Positions 36,236 to 45,818 are shown, counted from the stretch's first letter. The stretch: DNA of 59,662 nucleotides from Chromatiaceae bacterium (GCA_013426805.1 JACDZG010000034.1:1-59662), one strand, 5' to 3'. Translations and numbers: made by a program. Notes: a model not told the origin generated them from the sequence alone.

Positions 36236-37678
36236 TTAGGCGTCAACGGGGTCGTCTCCGCGCGTGTTGACCCGCCGCTTTCGCACCGCAGGGCGCGGGG
36301 GCACCTCGGCAGCCGGCTCCGGCGCTTCCACCCGCGCGTGCAGCGTGCCCGCGGCCAACCGCGCGGCGATCCGGGTGCCGGGCGGTGCCTGATCGGGATC
36401 ACGCAGGATGGCGCCGTCCGGCAACCGGGTGACGATGGCATAGCCGCGCGCCAAGGTGGCCAGCGGGCTGCGGGCATCCAGGCCGGTGATCGCCCGCCCC
36501 AGCCGCTCGTGCCGCTTGGCCAAGGCGTGCGACTGGACCCAGCGCAAGCGGCGCACCAGATCATTCAGGCCCGCGGCGGCCCGTTCCATCCGGCGCTCGG
36601 GTGAGACCGCCAGCAAGGCGATCCGCCGCGGTTCCAGCCGCGACCGGGCAGCGCCCAGGCGGCGGCTGATGGTCTCGGCCAGCCGCCGCTCCAACTCGTC
36701 CAGCCGCTGCGCCCGCCGCTCCAGACGCGCGGCCGGGTGCAGCAGGGCCAACTGGCGCAGCACCGCCGCCAGGCGCTGGTTGGCGCCATCGAGCACGCGG
36801 CCCTCCAGATGCAGCAGACGCGCCTGCAGGGCGGCGACCCGCTGAGCAAGATGGACGGCCGCCGGCGCCACCAACTCGGCGGCCGCCGAGGGCGTCGCGC
36901 CGCGCCGGTCTGCGGCCAGATCGGCGATGGTCACATCGATCTCATGCCCGACGCCGGTGACCACCGGGATCGCGGAGGCGCGGATCGCGCGGGCCAGGGC
37001 TTCATCGTTGAAGGCGGCCAGATCCTCGATCGACCCGCCGCCGCGGGCGAGAATCAGCACATCGCACTCGGCCCGCCGGTTGGCGGCGGCGAGCGCCTGG
37101 ATCAGCGTCGCAGCCGCTCCGGCACCCTGGACCTGGGCCGGGTAGATCAACACCGGCAGCGCCGGACAGCGCCGCCCGAGCACCGTCAGCAAATCGTGCA
37201 CCGCCGCGCCGGAGGGCGACGTGATGAGCCCCACCTGGCGCGGGAAGGCCGGCAGTGGGCGCTTGGCCGCCTCGGCGAACAGCCCCTCGGCAGCCAATCG
37301 GCGCTTGAGCCGCTCCAGTTCCAGGCGCAAGGCGCCCTCCCCGCCCGGCTCCAGGTGCTCCACCACGAGTTGGAAATCGCCGCGCGGCTCGTAGAGCGTC
37401 ACCCGTGCCCGCGCCAGCACCTGCTGACCGTTCTCCGGCCGGAAACCGAGCAGCAGGCGCTTGGCGCGAAACATGGCGCAGCGCACCTGGCTGGCCTCAT
37501 CTTTGAGACTGAAATAGATGTGACCGGAGGCCGGCTGGGCGAGGTTCGAAATCTCCCCGCGGACCCACAGCAGCGGGAAACTGCCGTCGAGCACCGCCCG
37601 CACCTCGCTGGTCAGGCGCGAGATGCTGTAGATGTCGCGGTTGAAGTCCAAGGCCAGGCCGGGGGGGTCGGGCGTCAT
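36236..37678 (-). CDS. xseA: Exodeoxyribonuclease VII large subunit
   Basis: The catalytic subunit that, with XseB, degrades single-stranded DNA. The 480-residue protein has the N-terminal OB-fold (YSISRLTSEVRAVLDGSFPL, then WVRGEISNLAQPASGHIYFS), the catalytic domain with GLITSPSGAAVHDLL, ILARGGGSIEDLAAFN, and GHEIDVTIADLAADRRGATP, then the long coiled-coil arm (residues 270-380) and the C-terminal FARGYAIV-like segment (LARGYAIVTRLPDG). The start at 37678 overlaps the stop of the preceding relic gene as ATGA; an ATG four codons earlier is possible. xseB is not in this window. Confidence 0.95.
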   Translation of the reverse strand: MTPDPPGLALDFNRDIYSISRLTSEVRAVLDGSFPLLWVRGEISNLAQPASGHIYFSLKDEASQVRCAMFRAKRLLLGFRPENGQQVLARARVTLYEPRGDFQLVVEHLEPGGEGALRLELERLKRRLAAEGLFAEAAKRPLPAFPRQVGLITSPSGAAVHDLLTVLGRRCPALPVLIYPAQVQGAGAAATLIQALAAANRRAECDVLILARGGGSIEDLAAFNDEALARAIRASAIPVVTGVGHEIDVTIADLAADRRGATPSAAAELVAPAAVHLAQRVAALQARLLHLEGRVLDGANQRLAAVLRQLALLHPAARLERRAQRLDELERRLAETISRRLGAARSRLEPRRIALLAVSPERRMERAAAGLNDLVRRLRWVQSHALAKRHERLGRAITGLDARSPLATLARGYAIVTRLPDGAILRDPDQAPPGTRIAARLAAGTLHARVEAPEPAAEVPPRPAVRKRRVNTRGDDPVDA

Positions 37679-38013
37679 TTCCAGATGCACTCGACCGGAT
37701 AGGCGCTGAACAGAGGGTCCGCGCTCAGTAGCGGACAGCCCAAGACAATGGCCTGGGCGATCAGCAGCCGGTCGAACGGATCGCGGTGATTGAACTCCTT
37801 GAAGTCTTCCAGCGGCGCGTCGAAATCGGGCGCCATCCAGACCTGCCCCCGCGCGGAGCCGGGCTGACGTGGTCCGTCGGTTACCTTAGAGCCTCCAGTG
37901 CGGCCGGACTGCCGCTCCTTCTGCTCCAGGAACTGCACGAAGTCCAACACTGTGCCAAGTGTGGGCTCCGGCAGTTGCTTGAGATGCTCGTAGACGAGAT
38001 CTGCCGTCGTCAT
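37675..38013 (-). pseudogene. Antitoxin (DUF2281/VapB-like) fused in frame to the tail of a PIN toxin
   Basis: The 112-residue frame is a chimera. Residues 1-73 are a complete small antitoxin of the DUF2281 type: MTTADLVYEHLKQLPEPTLG, then LDFVQFLEQKERQ, ending in MAPDFDAPLEDFKEF, the usual C-terminus. The remaining 39 residues, NHRDPFDRLLIAQAIVLGCP then LLSADPLFSAYPVECIW, match the last third of a PIN-domain (VapC-like) ribonuclease, with the conserved DPFDRLL and SADP motifs. The first two-thirds of the toxin, with its catalytic acids, are missing. A single deletion that joined the two genes of a VapBC-like operon explains this. Its stop overlaps the xseA start. Confidence 0.75.
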
Positions 38014-38089
38014 GCTTTGAACTCCGGATCGATTGACTGTTGGTGCAGCCTGCGTGAACGCACGTCATCACCCTGGCCATGCAAAGGAT

Positions 38090-38446
38090 CTAGGCTGCGG
38101 CGCGGATATCGGCATGGATCAGGATTTCATCGTACAGTGTGGACAACCCACCGCCCGTGCCAAGCTCCAACAGCCCAAGATCGACCAGACTGGTCACATC
38201 CGTATGCACATTCGTATAGTCCCGGCCCAGCGCGTTGGCGAGTTGCCGAATATTGAGCCCGTCATGGGCCGCGACATGGCGCAGCAGGTCGAGTCGCTTT
38301 TCGGTGATCGTCGAGAACAGCTCGTGCAGACTGCCGAAGGCGAGTCTGGGTGTCACCGCTTCCCCGGTCTCGACCGCGTGCCATACTTCGGCACAGGCTC
38401 GCAACGCGGCATCTGGCCGCAACACGCTAATCTCGATTTTCTTCAT
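38090..38446 (-). CDS. HTH antitoxin of the HVO_A0114/TumA type
   Basis: A 118-residue winged-helix DNA-binding protein: MKKIEISVLRPDAALRACAE at the start, the helical EKRLDLLRHVAAHDGLNIRQ and LANALGRDYTNVHTDVTSLV recognition region, then DLGLLELGTGG. This matches the HVO_A0114-type putative DNA-binding family, which serves as antitoxin to TumE-like toxins. The start is the ATG that overlaps the toxin stop by one base (TAATG), with GGAG 6 bases upstream. Translation is thus coupled to the preceding toxin gene, so the pair is in toxin-first order. Confidence 0.75.
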   Translation of the reverse strand: MKKIEISVLRPDAALRACAEVWHAVETGEAVTPRLAFGSLHELFSTITEKRLDLLRHVAAHDGLNIRQLANALGRDYTNVHTDVTSLVDLGLLELGTGGGLSTLYDEILIHADIRAAA

Positions 38447-38733
38447 TACCATCTCCAGCCCGCGAGACGGGCGCAATCCTGTCGGAAATCTGCCAATAGC
38501 TGTTCGATCGAAACGAAGGGGTATGGCTCCTCCAGAATTCTGTAGTGTCGATGGTCGCCCTTGCCCGACTCGTTGTCGTAACGCACGAGACAGTCGCCGG
38601 GTCGCCCACAGTAGAAGCGGTATTTGAGACCGTGCGGCCGTTCACTTGTCGGTGTCGGCAGCGCCCAGACGACCATCTCGCAAACGAGATCGCCCTGTCG
38701 GTCCTTGTAGTGGAAGACTTGCCGCGCTCGCAT
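38446..38733 (-). CDS. TumE-like (DUF6516) toxin
   Basis: A 95-residue protein, MRARQVFHYKDRQGDLVCEM at the N-terminus, then WALPTPTSERPHGLKYRF, CLVRYDNESGKGDHRHY, and EEPYPFVSIEQLLADF. The LVRYDNE.GKGDHRH core is the hallmark of the DUF6516/TumE toxin family. The gene lies directly upstream of, and overlaps, the HTH antitoxin gene, as in the known TumE-TumA modules. The mode of toxicity cannot be read from sequence. Both genes look intact. Confidence 0.78.
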   Translation of the reverse strand: MRARQVFHYKDRQGDLVCEMVVWALPTPTSERPHGLKYRFYCGRPGDCLVRYDNESGKGDHRHYRILEEPYPFVSIEQLLADFRQDCARLAGWRW

Positions 38734-39051
38734 GAACCTAGCATGGCACAGGTAGTTATGATTTGCCAGACCATAGCCAGGTGCTTGACCCCGCGGTCAT
38801 GCGTGCGCATCGCCCCCGCAACTCTGCGATCAGCGACATCGCCGCCGCCAGCTTGTCCTCGATGTCGGCGGTCCCCGGCAGTTTCAAATAGTACCGGCCG
38901 CGATGGAGGATGGGCACGCTGCGCTTTGCCCATCCTACGTAACTGTTGAGGGACTTATGTCAAGGACGTATCGTCGGCGCCTGGCTAGTCTCAGCAGGAT
39001 CATTTGCAGTTGCTACATAGTGGCGGGCTCTCGTGCGCCTCTAAGCTGGTA
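38734..39051. other. Intergenic stretch with a REP-like hairpin
   Basis: No gene supported. A perfect 10-bp stem AGGATGGGCA (38907-38916) / TGCCCATCCT (38927-38936) around the loop CGCTGCGCTT looks like a REP-type palindrome. The minus strand between 38895 and 38757 encodes a short protein-like run (KLPGTADIEDKLAAAMSLIA) that breaks off; it may be a fragment of a lost gene but matches no family I know. Confidence 0.5.
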
Positions 39052-40427
39052 TCAGAAATCCTTGGAGACGTAGCCGTCGGCTGTCGGCGGATCGGGAAAG
39101 TCCAATCCGATACCAAAGTCGTCGTGAACGTCAGTGCGACATAACACTGACATGTAGTCCGTATGCGGACGTCGAACCGCGCCTGCAATGCGGGGCCAGT
39201 AATTTTGTAAGGCATGCGGTGTTTGCAAGGCGATATGCCTTAGCTCCTCGGCACCAGAACGGCGACTCTCGATATCACCAGAATCCAGGAATACGATCAG
39301 TCGCGCTACTGCCCGGATATCGCCGATTTTTCCAAGATCTCTAATATTACATTCTTCCACTTGAGCCCAATTCGCCCATCTAGTGTCCCCCAGACGCACG
39401 AGCGCGGTAGCTGCGGTGCGACGGGAATCGAGGGAAGAAGACACAAGTTGCCTGATGAGAGGCTCTATGGCACGCCTGTCCCCGAGCTCGCCTAGTGCCT
39501 CGGCGGCCTCGGGGTCGAATATTCGTAGCGCCCGGATCAGGGGCTCGACTGTTCGTGAATCACCCTGTTTCGCGAGTACAATCGCCGCCCATCCGCTAAT
39601 CTCGCCGTCCGCGGATTCCAGCGCCTCCACGAGCGCCTGGTTTGCCTCGGAATCGCCCAGTCTCGCGAGCGCTGTTACCACAGCCACACCTAACCCCCAT
39701 TGTACTGGCCGCCGGCCGTGCAAGGCGTTCGCCAGAGGGCTAACCGCACGCAAGTCCCCGAGTTGTCCCAGCGCCGTAGCGGCGGCAATGCGGTACCCAT
39801 CAGCGCTATTGTTGAGGGCGCGGATTAACGGTCCGACAGCGCGTTTATCCGCTAGCTTCCCCAACGCGTAGAGAGCCTCAGGCCAAAGTCGGTGGTCTCC
39901 ATTTTCCAACCCGCTTTCCAACCCGTGGATTAGCGGCATAACGGCACGCGGATCGCCTAGCCGGCCTAGAGCCTCGGCAGCTACAGACTGGATACCCGAG
40001 TCGTAGTTCCCGAGTGTCTGGATCAACGGCTCAACGGCGCGCAAATCCCCCAGGCCCCCGAGAGTTCTCGCTGCAACGACACGGCAATATCTATCGGAAT
40101 CTGCCAACGCGCGGATGAGCCCCTCAACATGACTGCGTTGTTGGAGCGATGATCGCTATAACCTCTGAGACCGTCAATCAGCGCATCGATTACCGCATGG
40201 CGATCAAGACGTTCGAGAGCTCGAGCAGCGGCAGGCGCGGCTACAGGAAAGTCCAATGCCCGCACTAGCGACGGTATTGCGTCCGAGTCGTTGAGTCGCG
40301 TCAGGGCGCTCGCAGACGCCTCAGCTTTGCGTCTGAATCGATTTTTCTGAGCCGGGCCAGACATTCGTCCGCGCGATTCAGCTTCAATCCTCCAGCAGTG
40401 GTACCAGAGCTTCAACGAATTTAACAT
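39052..40427 (-). pseudogene. HEAT-repeat (PBS lyase-like) protein split by a frameshift
   Basis: Two overlapping frames make one protein of about 455 residues. The first (40427 to about 40130) has HEAT units such as IPSLVRALDFPVAAPAAARA and VIDALIDGLRG. The second (from about 40135 to 39052) continues with VEGLIRALADSDRYCRVVAA and at least seven further units, e.g. AVEPLIQTLGN, AVGPLIRALNNSADGYRIAA, AVSPLANALHG, IEPLIRQLVSS, with the recurring ALGxLGDxRAV. The shift occurs near 40122-40135. The C-terminal 60 residues are not repeat-like. Proteins of this fold act as scaffolds or as bilin lyases. Here it directly follows a radical SAM gene by 5 bases, so it belongs to that cluster. A sequencing error is an alternative to true decay. 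Confidence 0.75.
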
Positions 40428-40432
40428 GTTGT

Positions 40433-41518
40433 CTATCTCACCACCGGATCATCAAAAGTAACGTTCAGATATCCACAGGCCGCTTGGAGAATTTTCTCGG
40501 CCCGCGCCTTTGCCTCCCGGCATTCGATTTGTGCGACTTGATTAAGGCTTTGAGCCCGTCCGTGAAGCCAGGCCCGGCAGCCGCCCCCACAAATGTAACG
40601 CAAGTCACAAGTTCTGCACTCCGACCTAGACTGCACCGAGTCCACTGCGCATCCGCTCAGGGCCGCAAACCCGGCGCCTTCGATTACCGCCCTCAGCCCG
40701 TCCGTAACGACGTTTCCCAAATGGTGTCGGCGGTGAGTATACGCATAGCATGGAAACGCATCGCCGGAGACTTCGACGTGGAGGTTCTCACCAAGGCCAC
40801 AACTGGCAAGCGGCCTAAATCCGCCTTCGATCCGATCCATCGGATCCTCATCACCGGTGAGCCTGGCCCGAATCGGGGCGGACTTCCACTCGCTCGCTCG
40901 GCCCAGGGGTAGGACGCGACGAATGCGGATGTACGAAACCCCGAGTCGCCGCGCTAGGTCGCGCACGGCAACCTCCGCTTCGCTGGCGCGGTCGGTGGCG
41001 CCGATGGTCGCGGCTAAGCATAGCTCAGCTGCGCCAGGCATTCGGGCCGCGTCATCCTGATAAGCGTCAAGGTTGCGAACCACCGCCGCATAGCTCCCCG
41101 ATCCACGGCGGGCGTCGTGCTGAGTTTGGTCACCGTCTACGCTGACGACAAGGCGATCTACGGCCAGGGCGATCCGCTGGAGCACTTGGGTATCCAGCAG
41201 CAGGGCTAGGTTGCTCCGCAGGACGAGGCCCATAGGCGCGGCCCAACCGCGCGCCTGAGTCAGTGCGTCCAGCATGGCGTCGCGCTCGCGGTGAAGCAGC
41301 GGCTCGCCGCCAGTCAGTTCGACCTGGCGGAAGCCGGCCTCTTTGGCCGCCCGAAGCAGTCGCGTCAGGTCGGCGACCGGCAGGTCCGGCTGCCCCCGCC
41401 CCTGGCCATCGGCCCGGGCGTAACAATTGGGTGCACCGAAGCTGACACCGCCAAGTGAGGTGCAGGTAGAGGTTGTTGAGCCGCCGCGTCGGTGGATACA
41501 GCTCCCGCCACAGTGCAT
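40433..41518 (-). pseudogene. Radical SAM/SPASM protein 2 with a 1-base frameshift in the cluster-binding loop
   Basis: The frame from 41427 down encodes a radical SAM domain without its first two ligands: CYARADGQGR, the GGE motif VELTGGEPLLH, LRSNLALL, VVSVDGDQ, then a SPASM end with Cys in LASCGLGENLHVEVSGDAFP, CYAY, and CRTCDLRYICGGGCRAWLHG. The missing start, PTRRLNNLYLHLTWRCQLRC then T, lies immediately upstream in another frame. Removing one A at 41427/41428 joins them and restores C-x3-C-x2-C. The stop of radical SAM protein 1 falls just before. Homologues with a SPASM domain mostly modify ribosomal peptides or other proteins. No start codon is apparent for the restored frame. Confidence 0.75.
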
Positions 41519-42364
41519 TCAGTGAAGCCTCACCGGGTAGATGGCGCCTTGGGGGTCGATGACGAGGAACTGGCCCGGGCAGTCGCGGAAGGTGCAGACC
41601 TGGCCCTCGCCGCTGCCGAGCGAGCGGCAGACTTGGTCCAGGGAGGGGATGGCGAGCTCGCGCCGGTGGTGGATGTAATGGTCGGCCAGGGCGCACAGTA
41701 GACGCCCGTAGTCGGCTGGCGGCAGTGTGTGCCGGGAGTCGCCGCCCGCGAGCGGGGGCAGGGCGGGGTGGATGGAGAAACCCAGTTGCTCGTTGTTGAA
41801 AAAGTCGAAGACCTCGCGCCAGCGCGGGGCACTGGCGCGAGTGAAGGTGGCGATGCAGCCGGGTTGGACGCCGTGCGCCTGGGCGCGGCGGATGCCAGCC
41901 AGCGTCCGGGCGAAATAGCCGGGGCCGCGCTGGCCGTCGGTGATCGGTTCGGGTCCGTCGAGGCTGGTGCCGATCTCGACCTGGTGCTCGCGAAACAGTC
42001 GGCAGAGGTCGTCGTCGAGCAGCCAGAGGTTGCTTTGGATGGCGAGACGCAGTCGCTCCGCACCCAGGCGGTCGCGCAGCCCCGTGAACAATTGGCGGAG
42101 CCGCGCGGGGCCGGCCATCAGGGGCTCGCCGCCGTGGAGGGTCACGCTGACCTTGGTCATGCCGGTCTCGGCGGCGATGCGGGCGACGAACTCAACGGCG
42201 GCGTCCGCGACTGCCTCGGACATGATCGGCCCTTGGTGCGGGCCGAAGCAGTAGCCGCACCGGGCCGGACAGGCGAGCGACGGGAGGATCATGAAGTGGG
42301 GCTGCGGTGGGTTGGCACCCTGGGGTTCGATCGCGTACAGGTCGGGCATGGGCGCGGAAGGCAT
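41519..42364 (-). CDS. Radical SAM protein 1, lacking the SPASM end
   Basis: A 281-residue radical SAM enzyme. The [4Fe-4S] ligands are C32-x3-C36-x2-C39 in LACPARCGYCFGPH. The GGE motif is VSVTLHGGEPLMAG, followed by LRLAIQSNLWLLDDD and the barrel strands IGTSLDGPEPITDGQRG. Near the C-terminus, VCTFRDCPGQFLVIDPQGAI then YPV marks the point where a SPASM domain (CxxxxxxG..) would begin; the frame instead ends RLH. The protein therefore looks truncated by a deletion. The start is set at 42364, behind AGGGA; the ATG at 42430 lies within the upstream gene. It resembles peptide-maturing radical SAM enzymes with LHGGEPL. Substrate unknown. Confidence 0.8.
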   Translation of the reverse strand: MPSAPMPDLYAIEPQGANPPQPHFMILPSLACPARCGYCFGPHQGPIMSEAVADAAVEFVARIAAETGMTKVSVTLHGGEPLMAGPARLRQLFTGLRDRLGAERLRLAIQSNLWLLDDDLCRLFREHQVEIGTSLDGPEPITDGQRGPGYFARTLAGIRRAQAHGVQPGCIATFTRASAPRWREVFDFFNNEQLGFSIHPALPPLAGGDSRHTLPPADYGRLLCALADHYIHHRRELAIPSLDQVCRSLGSGEGQVCTFRDCPGQFLVIDPQGAIYPVRLH

Positions 42365-42405
42365 TCGGGTGGTCCCTGCAAGTGGTGCCGATCGAGAGTC
42401 TACAA

Positions 42406-43358
42406 TCACTGTCCGGTTTTCGGAGCCCACTCGAGCATCGGCTCGCGGCGATGGTCCGTGGGCTTGTCGTCGTTGACCGGCTCGCGGTCATCGTCCACGG
42501 GTAGGTCGACAGACTGGCGATCGGGATCCGCGGCCTCGTGGTGCAACTCGACCGACTGGCGGGCATCCTCCGAGGTCTCGTAGGTGATGACCAGGCGCGG
42601 ATGCGAGTCTGGATCGGTATTGTCGTTCGAGCTGAAAGCGACCGCCCGGTAAGGCTGTTCGTGCAATAGCTTCAGGGCCAGTCCGAGGCTCATGTCGTTG
42701 TGATCGAGGGCATCCTTCAGCAGCGGTGTGACATCGATCTGGTAGTCCTGAATCGGGTTGGTGCTGGCCTGGACTATCACCTGGTTGCTGTCGGTTGTCG
42801 TCGGCTGGGTGTTCCAGGAGATGTCCTGCTCCGACCAGGGCGAGATGATCCGCTGGACGACCAGCGCGTTGGACCCGCTCAGGGTTGAGTGCTGTGCATT
42901 CTTGTTGGTATTGGCAACGCGTTTGTCCTGGTAGAGACCCAGCACCACGCGCAGGATCGTGGCAGTTGGCGGGAGTCCGGCCAGATCGCACGCAAAGAAG
43001 CTCCGCGTGACTCCCGGTCCGTCGCCTTGGCCGTACCAGGTCCAGGCCCGCGCATCGATAAAGTAATAGGACCCGCGCGGCTCACTCGGCCGGGAACTCC
43101 AGGCGTGTCCATCCTGGCACACATCGTTTCCTTGGCCTTGGTCATACACCCGACCACCGCGCGATCTGCACGGTCGTCGGTCCGCACAGCGGACCCTACA
43201 GGTCACGGTGTTACCGTAGGGTCCGCTGAGCGGACCGTGCGCGGCCAGCCGGAACGATGATCAAGGCCGTTTCCTTCGAGTGTCATTGTCTGTTCCGCGG
43301 CATCGCTCTGGAACACACAACAGGCGAGAACACCGGCCGCACATGCAGAATAATTCAT
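42406..43358 (-). pseudogene. Secreted DNRLRE-domain protein, interrupted by a small mobile element
   Basis: The gene opens at 43358 behind AGGAAG with an export signal (MNYSACAAGVLACCVFQSDA). After TMTLEGN it is broken at 43276-43125 by a 134-bp repeat element flanked by CGTTTCCTT on both sides. Removing the element and one flank joins the frame exactly as LEGNDVCQDGHAWSSRPSEP. The rest is a DNRLRE domain: TATILRVVLGLYQD, SALVVQ-like NALVVQRIISPWSEQD, ISWNTQPTT, YQIDVTPLLKDALDH and HPRLVITYE. The last 55 residues are an acidic, low-complexity tail with four R[QE][SP][VM] units. The element supplies a TGA that overlaps a GTG (43203-43206), so a re-initiated product is conceivable. It is first in the minus-strand radical SAM/HEAT cluster. 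Confidence 0.8.
43134..43267 (-). mobile_element. Small non-autonomous element inserted in the DNRLRE gene (copy 2)
   Basis: The ends are inverted: GGCCTTGGTCAT at the left and, read on the other strand, GGCCTTGATCAT at the right. The 9-bp CGTTTCCTT occurs at both borders (43125-43133 and 43268-43276) as a target-site duplication; 8 bp if one C is counted as element. Inside are the inverted blocks CGGTCCGCACAGCGGACC (43178-43195) and GGTCCGCTGAGCGGACCG. It is too small for a transposase, so it is MITE-like. Confidence 0.8.
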
Positions 43359-43509
43359 CCAGGCTTCCTCAGGTGTCACTGACGGCCTGCCGGGTAGCCG
43401 GCGAGGGCGACGGGGCGACGGGGCGACGCTGGGAAGTTTACTCAACCAGTGGGAAAATATATACTACTAGGTTATTCTTCCGGGGTAGCTGCCCCTTCGG
43501 AGTGCCTGA

Positions 43510-44979
<1,470 letters not shown>

Positions 44980-44989
44980 AGAGTCAATC

Positions 44990-45295
44990 ATGGCTACCGT
45001 CACCCTATCCGGATCGGACTGCTTCCCGGCGCCCGCGGGCGGCTATCTCTCGATATTCAAGGACGGCAAGGAGATTTTCATCGCCGGCGTTCCATCTCCA
45101 GTACCGTTCCCTGATCGTTGCCACGCGGGGATCGTCGAAAATTCTGAGATGTTTCTGGATGATGACGGCAATGAAATCAGAGTCCTCGTCCATTCATCCG
45201 GTGCCGGCGTAGACTGGCATATCGACGTACTGGAAAAGAATGGGTCGAACCTGAAAGATCGACTGGAGGCGAGGTTCCAGGCGAATGAGCGATAG
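44990..45295 (+). CDS. Small partner protein of a HEPN gene, unknown family
   Basis: A 101-residue protein starting MATVTLSGSDCFPAPAGGYL 11 bases after guaB. It is acidic and predicted beta-rich (LSIFKDGKEIFIAGVPSPVP; EIRVLVHSSGAGVDWHIDVL) with a helical end ([15 protein letters not shown]). No family recognised. It overlaps the following HEPN-domain gene by 11 bases, so the two form a coupled pair. By position it is the candidate antitoxin or regulator, which is inference only. Ribosome site uncertain. Confidence 0.65.
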   Translation: MATVTLSGSDCFPAPAGGYLSIFKDGKEIFIAGVPSPVPFPDRCHAGIVENSEMFLDDDGNEIRVLVHSSGAGVDWHIDVLEKNGSNLKDRLEARFQANER

Positions 45296-45818
45296 CCGCA
45301 GAGAAGTCAGTCGCCATTTTGAGGACTTCGTCTCTCAGGCAAGCGCCGTACTTGCGCGAGTGCGCGATCCGTTTATCAATCGGTTGTACTTCGCGCATGC
45401 GGTCACCCTGATGGAGAAATATCTCAGCGACGTGCTGCTGTCGGAAATACGCGCCAATCCCGCTGCCCTCAAGCGGCTCGCCAACATGCCGAAATTCCGC
45501 GACCAATGCCTCCCGATCCCTCAGGCACTCAATACCTCAATCACCGACTACATCGTACGGGGCATGCAGAACGAGGTTTGGCACCGGCTCAACGACGTCC
45601 AAGCGACCTACAGTGCGACCTTAGGCGTCGATTTCCAAATCTCAAAGTTGCTGCGCGACGCGGTGAACAAGCGGCACCACATCACCCACCGTAACGGCAC
45701 CGATCTTCAAGGAGATGCCGTCGAGGTAACGGATGACGAGGTCCTCGGCTTATATTCCGAGCTGACGCGGTTTCTAAAGGACATCGACAGCAAATACGTG
45801 CGGGTCAGGGGAAAGTAG
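45285..45818 (+). CDS. HEPN-domain protein (RiboL-PSP-HEPN-like), putative RNase
   Basis: A 177-residue all-helical protein. [20 protein letters not shown] and [20 protein letters not shown] form the typical helix pair, and [13 protein letters not shown] gives the HEPN R-x4-H motif (R130, H135). The R-x4-6-H signature is the catalytic site of HEPN ribonucleases in toxin-antitoxin, abortive-infection and CRISPR effector systems. It overlaps the small gene upstream. Both are on the guaBA strand and inserted between guaB and guaA. The overall length and the conserved motif suggest an active enzyme, but no activity can be claimed. Confidence 0.75.
   Translation: MSDSRREVSRHFEDFVSQASAVLARVRDPFINRLYFAHAVTLMEKYLSDVLLSEIRANPAALKRLANMPKFRDQCLPIPQALNTSITDYIVRGMQNEVWHRLNDVQATYSATLGVDFQISKLLRDAVNKRHHITHRNGTDLQGDAVEVTDDEVLGLYSELTRFLKDIDSKYVRVRGK

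Noticed and set aside
41729-42583. 284-codon plus-strand frame opposite radical SAM protein 1
   Set aside because: Radical SAM motifs are clear on the minus strand; this frame ends in low-complexity Ser/Arg/Trp.
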